47,415 nucleotides of DNA from Neocallimastix lanati (nom. inval.) (lineage: Eukaryota > Neocallimastigomycota > Neocallimastigomycetes > Neocallimastigales > Neocallimastigaceae). This document shows positions 31,101-43,100 of the stretch, piece after piece (position 1 is the first letter of the stretch; every line of letters begins with the position of its first letter). The notes beneath the pieces are model-generated. The model searched no databases, was not told the DNA's origin, and was given only the letters and a program-made list of their open reading frames with translations. The stretch lies in the NCBI GenBank assembly GCA_016946835.1, contig JACVTC010000319.1, positions 1 to 47,415 on the forward strand, in the 5' to 3' direction. The translations under genes were made by a program, and so were the position numbers.

Positions 31101-34100
31101 TTTTTTAATAAATACAATCCTACCATTATCCATGCAGTAATCACCAGCTTCCATTTTAACAGATGATTTTATTATTCCATTTTCAACAGTACATGATGGC
31201 ACTTCATTCACCTTATATTCATAATTTCCTGTATCCCAATTCATTTCGTAGTAAACCAAAATATTTTTACTTGGATTACTCATGCTTATAAATATATTTT
31301 TCGAATTTTCATAGATATAGTGTTCCACTTCTTCATTTCCATTAACTGGATAGCCATTTTCATTGAAGAAGAAGTCTTTCTTTTCGTCAACTTCTTTTTT
31401 CCATGTTCCGTTTTCTGAATTATAATATAATACATTATTACTGGCACTGTTATAGTAATATTGACTTTCTAAATTGTCAATAATACTACATTTTTCTTCA
31501 TCACAGCTGTAAGCACTAGCTTGTCCTTCTTTCTTGTTATCATATGCCTTGTTCTCACTATCGATGACATACATTCCTTTAGTTACAACTTTTTGGTAAC
31601 TTTTATCATTAGTCATATACAAGTTATTTCCAATAACGTAGAAGTAATTCTCATTATCACCAAACATACAGTTATTGTCATTCACTATGGTGTCGCTGAA
31701 TGAACTCTTTACAACACATAATCCTTTTTCGCTTGAATAGCAAAGTTCATCATTTTCAATGATTTCACCTGTTTCAATGGCTTTACACTTCTTACTTCCT
31801 TGTACTTCAACATTTTCAACAGCAACAATACCATCTTCCCATCCATTAGCACTTCTTTCGACTACTAAATCATTAAATATGTTAAATCCATTATTCTTTA
31901 GGGAATCATTATTTTTATCAAATACTTTCCTTACTCTACCACTAACAATTTGATAAACAACACCTACTCTGCGGTCTTCTTTGTTAATAGCGTATTCGTC
32001 CTCAAAGAAGAAATACAAACCATCATCTCTTACAGTTCTCCACATATCAGTTTTATCATCGTATTCTACTATAGTATCTTCCCTCATAGCTCTATTAAGA
32101 TTATATTTATATCCACGATATTCTTTCATCTTATCAGCATTACAACCACCACCATAATTATTGTAGCAAATTTCACTATTGCCGCTGAATGATGTCCATT
32201 CTGTACTATTAAATGCCTTTCCATCTTTCATCAAATAAATACCTTCATCAACAATTCTTGTTATTTGTCTTCTTTCCAAAAGGTATAATCGATTATTAAT
32301 ATATTTGAAGACTCTTTCCGAATTTAAGTTGTATTCATTCTTATATTGTATAGCATCTAATTCCTTATTATACGAGTATGAATTATCAATTGAATTATCA
32401 TCATTCTCCAGTATCATATTTTCTCCTGTACTAGCATAATTTAATTTAATTGAATAGTAATAACAATATCCGTGATAGTATTTACAATTATCTATTTCTT
32501 GCGCTATTGTAATTGGAACATGATATTCTTCATTCAAACAATAACATTTATAATCATAATAATTATCTTTTAAATCCATAAACTTTTCCACATCTTCATT
32601 ATAGTATCGTAAAAATATTGGTTCAGATATTCTATCATCAGTATTATTACGAGCAAAATTTACCATTACCGTTTGATCAAAGTTTAATTTATCTGACAAT
32701 TCGGTACAACCTCCCTCACTACAATTTATTATCTTGTAAGGAACTTCAGGATAATTACTCGTAAATCTTTCTAATTTCTCATTTAATATGTAATATCCGC
32801 TATTATCAATTTCTTGAACGGAAAGACCATCTAGTTGATACAATTTACTATTTATAAATTTATACTTCAAAATTTCACTTCCTGTAAAGCATACCGTTTT
32901 AGTCGTTTGTTCCTCACCTTCAGTAACAGTTTCAATATCTACAATATACAATTTTCCATCTTTGTTATTGTAACATGCGTCACCTTGACTTAATGGATCT
33001 TCCGCATTTGTGGAGGAACAGGATCCATCTTTATTATTAATGTTACAATATTTTAATTTATCAGATATTGAAAAGTTATTCAAATTGTCACCATATAAAT
33101 CATCTTCATCTGGCTTGGTATATTCAATTAAAACCGCATTATCGTTCTTTCCAACTGCGCTATTCAAATAACGACCATTATATTCAAATTTCGCTTTACC
33201 AATTCCTACACTCACAAATACATCATCTTTAACTTCACTTTCTTGTTCTTTATATTTCTTTGCTGGCAAATAATTCTTATTAAAGAAGTAATATCCTCTT
33301 GTATCCTCCAATTTCCATTTATTATTATTACCGAAGTATACCTTTCCTCCTATTGGATACTCTACGCTACTAATAGATCTAAAGTCTTCAATATTACCAT
33401 AATAATAACCACTTGCTTTTGTAAATGTCTCGCATGTGTAACCCGTTACCACCATTTCTTCTGTTTCCTTTGAAATTTCAGTTGCATAATCACATTTATA
33501 AGCAGTTCCTGACTTTTGAGTGTTTAAAATAAATTTAGACTTTCCATCGGTTTTTCCATCATCAAAAATAAAGTATCCATATTCAATTCCATTACGATTT
33601 TCCAAATTTGAACTGGCAACTTCGCTTATATCATGTCTAAATGGTCTAATTTTCTCTTTTCCAATCTCTACTAATTCATTTTCATAGAGTGAACCAAACA
33701 AATATGCTTTTGTATCTTTTCCATTACCAATATATTGATATGATTTATACGATACATCATTACTATCCCAAATTTTCCAACATTTTCCGTTCTTCTTATT
33801 TTCTTCTCCTTTATATATACCTCCAATTTTGACGTCATTAACAATACATCTTTCATTTTCTCCTAAAACTTTACCATCTACTGCATTTGTACAGATTCCT
33901 TTTTCGGAATTATAATTACATACATTAGTTATACCGGAATCATATCTAACACAATTGGTTGTTGAAGAAGTCTTCGTTATATCAGCAATAGCTAAATACA
34001 GTCCTTTCCAATCACCTTCAGTAACAACACATGGTGATCCTCTTGTGATCTTTCCATCGTCAGTATTTACACAAATATTCTTAGTTCTACTAGTGCATTT

Positions 34101-37100
34101 ATTAACTACTGCTTTAATTACAGCTTCAACATCATCATCTCCTTCTCTTTTTCTTCTTTGACTAACATTTTCAGGTTTCTTTTTCTTCGGTATAAGCATA
34201 TACTGAAGTACAACACCTTCGTTATCAATATCTGCGTTATTTATGAAATAACCTTCACTATATGGTATGCTATAACTATTCATATATTCTCCAATTTTGG
34301 AATAAGTAATATTAACAGTAGACTTATAAGGTGTTAAGTTAAAGTTATAATAATCTTTTTCACCGTCTTCATTTTCAATGCCATATTTATTTAAATAATA
34401 GTTTCCTCCAGGTTTATAAGAAAAAGACTTCATATTTTGTTCATAAAGATAAAGATCATAATAATAACTAGTATATTGGTGGTCTTTAGTATACGAAATA
34501 CCAGGTTTAATAAATGTCTTTTTTATTAAAGGATGCATATTTATAGTATTAACAGTAACACTTTGATATGATCCTTCCACTATAAGGGCTGAAATATTAA
34601 TTTCATCGTTTTTAACAACATAAACAAGATCCCCATTACCAATGTAAACCTCATCATCTAATTTACATAGACGGGTATTAACAGAATCAACTTCACATTT
34701 ATGATTTACAATCTCCCATATTCCTGAAGTCCATTTATTACCTAAGCTATCAATATAAACATCTGGTTCTCCATTATAATACACTAATTTTTCAGTGGAT
34801 GCATTGTTAACGTAAATTTCTTTATCAACTGGTGCTCTTTCTTCAGTACAGTTACTCTTTCTACATACATACATGCGAGTTTTCTTCAATTGAGTATTTT
34901 TAGTTATACCTTTTCCTTCTTTGGTATCAATAATGTAATAACCAATTTCGGGCTCAAAAATACTAACAATAGATTCTTTACTTATTTTAATAAGATCAGA
35001 ACGTTCTTCATGACCCATAAATTTAGATTTTTTGTAATGAATAAAGTACTCATTATCATTTCCAGTTATACATCTGCCTTCACTTCCAGTTTTGATGAAA
35101 TTCTCAACATAAACTAGTTTTTCAATTTTTCCTAATACCTTATCAATGACACTGTAGTAACAATAACTATTCCTATATAAATCAATTGAGGCAGAACAAA
35201 GACTTTCACTTTCTTTAAATGTACATTCGATTAATTTTTCTTCAACACAAGCAAATTTATCTCCATCACGTTTACAAGCAATAATCATTTTTTCATTTCC
35301 TTCATTCAAATAATAACCTTCCATACCAGCCTTCGAATTTATTTCTTTACATTCACCATTTGCATAGCATTTAATTAAATCATTTGATGATTTGTTCAAA
35401 TAATATCCAGGATTTCGCGTTCTAGTAATTGTATTCGTTTCAGGATTACATACAACAACATTACTTTTTATTTTATCATATATATATTCGATATCTTTGC
35501 CATTATTACACTCATTCTTTTGCTTACATCCTTCGCTGTTACAAACATAAACTTTATAAATACTATCACTGGTAACTGAAATTGCATGACTCTCATCTTC
35601 AAATGCCACGGAATAATTACCGTTATCAATTATGTATACACCTTCACCAAGGAATAATACATCACCATTACTATTCATTTTATACATTCTTCCATCAATT
35701 GGATAATACTTCCATTGTGTCTCTCTATTTACCACTAATTTATCATTTTCCGGATCATCCGGATAATAATATCTTTCTTCATTATATCTTACACATTTAC
35801 CTTCGGCCGAACTCAATTTTTCAAGAGCAATATACGTTATTCCAGTTTCTGTAGATACACAAGTTTGACCTGCATTAACAGATCCCGATATCAACTTACA
35901 TTTTTCTTTTTGGTGATTGTAGTTACATTTTGCCGTTACTGAAGCAGTACAGATTTCCCCATTACATGTAATCGTATTATCTCCATTGAATAATGTATTT
36001 TCGCGATAAATTCCAGCTTCAAAGACATCCATAAATTCTTTTGTTATAATATTTTCAGTTATAGAATTAATGTAGTTTGTTAAATCTAAATTATAAGCAC
36101 TAAATTGATCTACTACATACGCTTCGTCTCCAATTTTATAATAATTCACTGTTGAATCGGTAGGCATCAATATACAATTAATTTTGTCAATGCCAGTATT
36201 AACTTCTTCGAATGCAAAGTAATATTTTCCATTACTAGTTTCACACATATTTCCTGCTTTCACCATATTACCATCTTCATCTAATTCGTCTTCAAACTTC
36301 TCATCAGAATAAGAAATATAACATATATTATTATTCGAATTATATGGTGAACATTTAGTTTCACTTTCGACAATGCTCCAGTTACCTTCATCATATTTAT
36401 ATAATGTTTTTACTTCTTTTTTATTATTATTATCATAATGATATGGATTAATAAAGTAACCTCTATGGCTAATTTCTTGTACTTTATCGTATATTATAAT
36501 ACACACTGAGCTTTTCTTACATTTATAAACATAACTAATATCAGTAATATCCTTTTCATTTGCTGAATTATTTGTAAACAATTTACGATCACTATCAAGG
36601 AAGATAATTTCTTCTTTGTTATATTTATTAGTCCACTCACATTTTGAATTACTACATTTTCCAGTATACAAAGTCTTTGAAAGCTCTTCATAAACAGTCT
36701 TATCATTACTATTATCATCAGATATTAAACTACATACACCTTTATTACATTTGTACATCAACCTATCCTTCAGAACAAAGTGATCAAATTCATCATCATA
36801 AATATTTTGAATTACTTCATTCTTTGATATATTTACTAATATATATCCTGTGGAGGAATCTGCATCAGGAAAATCGCCATAATTAGCTATTTGAACTATT
36901 TGAGTTTCAGAACCAATAACTTTCTCAAAATCTACTGATCCATCAAAATTAGTAGTCTTTGCCGATTTACATAATTTATATTTTCCACTTATTTTCACAA
37001 TTTCACCACCCTTCTTACATTCTTTTCCTATCTCTTCTTTATATACCTCACAACCTCCACTTTTTGTACATTTTAATAATGGATAGAAATTATTTGTATC

Positions 37101-40100
37101 CGTTGAATTCGTTAATTTACTCAAACCATAGTTATATCCAGCATTTATATACCAACCATTACCAATTTCTTCACTACTCTTTTCTATACATCCATTTTCG
37201 CTAGTACATTTAATTATATCTCCTGCATTATGTTCTAATATATCCACACTAACCTTTGAATTCAACATCCATCCCTCAAAGTAATCCATTTCATTACAAA
37301 TTACAGGATTATTTTCTGTATCCACAATACCATCCAATTCAAGACCGGTTTGTATACATTGTATAATTGGCTTTGCTTTATTTGAAGATACATAAAATCC
37401 TACTGACGGTTTAACATTTACCACACAATTACTTCCGCTATCTCCCTTACAATAAATTAATTCGGTAGCGATACCTGTCATATTTGCCTTTATATACCAA
37501 TTTTTATTTGGTAATTCGATTTTATCACAAGATCCAGTTTGTTCACATTTATATAATATACCAGCTTCGGTAAATATAGTATTATCGCTAGTCACTTCAT
37601 CGATAATTTTCATATCTTCGGGATTAACAATCTTATAAGAATTCCATTTTATGCTAGTTACATTGTATGGATTAACAGATACAATAATTTCTGTATTATT
37701 GGCTGAAATACTAGGGAATGTAGCCATATTTGAAACATTCATTATAGCATTATAACTTTCTTTTCCTACTTCAACTTGCTTCAACATCGTCTGGCAAAGC
37801 TTAAATTTTTCATCATTATAAATTAATGATCCACTAGAGGTGCAGTTACTAATTTTTTGGGCTTCAGCAATTTTACAATTATTACTAGCACACTCAATGA
37901 AATGATTATCTTTAAATTTATCATTGAAATACCAACCACTATTAATTCCACTCACTTCATTACATTGGACAGTTGTTGCAGTTTCTAATTCATCATCTAC
38001 TAGATATGATTTTTCATCACAATAATAAAGAGTTCCTGTTTTTGATGTAACATTTGGTATATCTCTTTGGGTACTGTAAAGGATATATCCTTTATTCACA
38101 TATTGTGTCATTGACATGTTATCAATACGAACAATTATATTTGCTTTATCGTTTAAATTTTTTTCATTGTTACTGATCGCAATACTTCCAAATTTATTAC
38201 CGGAAGTGATGCTCATAACAAAGTATTTTTCATTATTACTAAATCCTTCACCCTGAGTTTTACTTATACATAACTTCAATGTCTTTTTATCTTTTGTTCT
38301 TATTAATCTTCCAATTGTTTTTTCATTGCATGATGATGTTTCATAAATAATGCTTCTATAACCCTTCTCCTTTTCTGTAATAGATGTTGGATAAAATGTA
38401 TCAGATTCACTGCCAGCAATAATACAATTTCCATTTGAACAAACAATCGGGGCTAAATATTCCTTTTGATTTGGAATATTTTGCTGATCTCCATTCAGAT
38501 AATATCCGTCTAATGGTTTCTCATTTAAAGAACAACTCATATCTGAATTTTTACAGAAATATAATTTATTCTCAGTATTAGAATCCCTTCTTGTTTTTTC
38601 CCCTTCATTAACATTAGAAACATCGAGATTTCCGTAATAATCAGTATTTTCAATTTCATTACTTTGATTAATAAGGTAATAACCCTCTCCCTTAAATACA
38701 ACAAAATAATTCTTTCCAGCTTCAATTAGAACGGATTTTATATTTTCAGTTCCTGGGAAATTACTATTTCCGTTAATATAATAGTAATTAGGGGTTAGTT
38801 CATTACTAGTATTTCCAAAGTTATTATTATCTAATACTAATTGGTTACTTCTATTTATATCACCAATTGAATCTGAACCGGTGTTAGGATTACATTTAGT
38901 TCCATCACATCTATACCATATTTCACCTTTTAGATAGTAGCCACTTGTAGCACGACAAGATTCATTTTTATCACAATAATACATTTTTGTTCCAATACCT
39001 ATGTCTTGAACCTCAGCTTCTTTTCCACCATTTAATAAAATAGCTGTATTTTTTCCTTTTTCACATTTATCACTTTTTTTGATAGCTAAAACACCTTTTC
39101 CAAAGCAATAACTATCTACAACTAAATTGTTAGGGCATGGATTACTTGCACTGGTACATTCAGTAATAACATAGCTACTGTTAACTACTAATTTGCTACC
39201 ACTAGATTCAGTAGAATCTACTTTATCAATACCATACACAGAGTTATCATTAATTAAAATAACATTTTGTGCATCAGGGAAGGCGTTCTTCGCAGTTTTT
39301 TCTATAGAAATAGTTTTAATAGTACCAGAGCTTTCAATAAGTCCAGATGGCTTACTTTTATTATCACATATTTTGTATAAGCCGGTGCTTGCTTCAATAA
39401 TCAAATCACCATAATTGGAGCATGTTCCTGAAAGTTTTTGAACCACACTACACATTCCTGAAGCACATTTATACGCTTGATTAATTCCATCGCCACTAAC
39501 ATACCATCCAGAATATGGAATTTTATCTTCTCCATAATCATTTTTCAATTCACACTTTCCAATTTGTTCACTACAAAGATAAATGAATTTAGAAGCTTCA
39601 GTTGTTGCAATTTTATCACCAGATAACAAAATATAATTACTTTTAATTAATAATCCTATTTTCATTTTGCTTGCTTCCGATATGACAGGATATGTCAATC
39701 CGGCAAATCCATCTTCTTTATATGTATAGATAATTTCTTTTTCACTGAAAGATACTTCAATATTATCTATTCCACAACCTTTATCATTACAAACAATTGG
39801 TTTTATACTGTAAGGTGATTTGTAGTAACCATAATTCTTCAATTCGTTTTTAATAGGTAAACAATTCTTGTTCTCACTATTACACTCATAGAGTATATTT
39901 GTTGTATCTTCGCTGACTTTCGCATCTTTCGAAGATACAATGGCATTTTTCTTATCTAATAAAATATATCCATCTTCAATTAAGGTATAAGCTACACCAT
40001 CTTTTACTCCAATAAGTAATTTATTTCCAAAAGATGTTTCAGGGAAACTTCCATTTACATTAATATTAATAGTATAAATTTTATTATTAGCGTCTGTTAT

Positions 40101-43100
40101 TGTTTTTTCATAGTCTAAGCAAATCTTTAATTTTTGTCCATCCTTAATTATGCCACCATTTCCTACAACTTCACATTTAGTATCCTTCAAATCATTGTAA
40201 CTTTTATATTCACATCCAGTAGAAGAACATATTGAATATCCATCATCATTATTAATAATATAACCATACGTCTGGATACAACTCAAAACATCACTAATCT
40301 CTTTACAATTATAGAGAGAAGCATAAACATGATTTTCTTCTACTTCTTTATGATCGATATATCTTGAGGTTACATCAAACATATATATACCTTCTTCTGA
40401 TAATTCGGTTTCACCATATGGAATACCATTATATAAACAGTATTGTCCAGGGTTCAATACTGCACCAGCTTCAGTTTGGTACGGAATAATTACTTCATCA
40501 TTTTCAGCTTTACATTTTGGCAATCCATTTGAAGCAGTTACAGCAACAGCTTGACAACCTGAATCTATATTACATGATATAATAGCATCATCTGTTCCAG
40601 TTGAAGCTGCATTTTCAACTATTATGGATGGTAAAGAATCTTTGTCAAATTTAACAAACTCACAATTTGTTTCACATTTTACTAATTCATTTAAACAATT
40701 TATTCCATTTCCAACTTGGGCTGTATTTAAATAATATCTGACATTGCTGCTCTCTCCTATTTCGGAACATCTTCCTTTATAGCATGTATAGCCTAAACCA
40801 ATTTCTTTATCTTGATTAGTAATCATCATATAATTTTCTTTATCATCTTCATCGTCTTCATTCCTGTATATAAATATATTTCTAGTTTCATCAGAACTTG
40901 TATAAGAAGCATGTGTTAGTTCCAATACTTCATCATAACTTTCTTCGTTTCCATCTCTTTTACGAAGACCGCTTGATGATTTTTTTTTCATTACAAATTT
41001 CGAATGTATCTTACTAGATATAATTGGTTTTTCAAAACCATCTAAAATAATTTGTAATATACCACTTACAAATGATGGTTTAACTATATCTTTATTGTCT
41101 TCTTTTACTTTACATTCACCATTTGTTTCACAGAAATATTCTATTGATCCGTTTTCCCCGAAATATGATCCCTTCTCAATAGGTGGGGTAACGGGGCTCT
41201 CTCCACCATCTCTATATACAGCATTCAATACACCATTTATAACTTTATAACTAACACGAGTTCTTGGTGCCAATTTTTGTTTTAAACAAAATCCACCAAT
41301 ATTACATTCCAATTTACTAACAATATCACCTTTCTCGTTTTGTACTGGAATAAATATTTTCTTAACCACTTTTTCACTTTCAATTTCATCCCATAACCAA
41401 TAACCATAATTAGTATCTTCATCATATTCATATTTATTATCAATAGCACAACTAAATAACTTATTATCTTTATCATATTTTATTTTACAATTTTGATTAT
41501 TACAACTACATTTTGTATAGTTTATTATATTTTCATTTAATTTCACTGAATACTTCTCAACATTAACTCTGACATATTCAGAATCTGATCCAGGGAAAAT
41601 ATAATCTTCACCTTTCTTTCCAGTATTCAAGGCATATTCATTACTCTTAATTTTTGATAATTCTAATTTTTCGCTATTACTTTTATAATATTTGCACAAC
41701 TTTATTCCAGAAGACTTAATTACATTTGAATTTCCATTACAACTTTCACTGGTAACAACATCACAATGTCCTTTTCCTTTATCATTACTTTCATAACATT
41801 TATAAATATTCTTAATGTTGTATTCTACATAATATCCATTATTTAGCACTTCAGCAGTACAAATACCTTTCTTATAACTTGGACAGAAATAAATGTTTTC
41901 CCCATTTCCTTCATAATAATATCCATCATATTCTTTGGTATTCAAAAAAATAGAATTAGACTTTACATCCATTACAGCATATCCTTCACTATTTCCAATC
42001 GGTAAATTTACTCCCGGAATAATGTTGTTTGATTTATATTGGGTGACAACTACTTTATCGGATAATTCAACAGCTACACCTTGTCCATTACACCATTTAA
42101 TCTTTCCATAAAATTTAGTGAACTCGCCTGCAATACTATTTGAACAAACCGAATTTTTCAAATCACGATAACCACAGGAATAAGGACTTGTACAACGAAT
42201 AATTACTTCAGAATTAATGGCTTTATCATCTGCATTTAAATACCATCCATTACCATCACTTAGACTCACTTTCCATTTACCATCATCATCATCCTTTTTA
42301 ATTATAGGTTTATTAAATGATGTAAGTGGATCCGAATTTAAGTAGTATCCTTCACCGGATGGCTCCTGTTCACTACAGACCTTATTACTGCATGCAATCA
42401 ATTTGCTTCCATCATAATTAACAAACCAACTTTTTTGGTTTTGAGTAATTGGATAAGCACTACAAATATTCTTTGTCAAGCAATATATCAATTGATTATT
42501 ATCACCATTGACATAGTACTTCTTACTACAATCTTCTTCAGTGCATTTCCAATCTTCACATTTATCTGTACTACATTCAATTAACGCTTCCCCACTCAAT
42601 GCTGTTAATGGTGCTGAATTAATATAATACTTATTACCAGATGTAATTACAGGCTTCACTTCCTTACAAATTACACCACTGCTTTCTTTTGTACATTGGA
42701 TAAGATATTTACCAGTGATATCATCTCCTTTTCCATTTACATAATATCCTACGGTTGGAATAGCATAGGAAATACACGATTTTGTTTTATATTCCTCTCC
42801 TTCCCCTTCTCCTTTACAATATATAATTGCTTTTCCATTTTCACCACTTCTATACCAGCCTTCCGGTTTTTCTTTTTCAGTACATACTCCAGATTCACAA
42901 CTAATTAATTTTACTTGATAATTATCACCTTCCTCCCAAGGCTTAGTAATATAGTATCCATCATTAACAGTACTATTAGTACAACGAATAGATGAACCAA
43001 CCGAAAGACTACATTGAATAAGTGGTTCTGCAACGTCTTGACTGAGATAATATCCAACCTTTGTATGAGACGAATAATCAGCACAGCCATCATTACAAGA

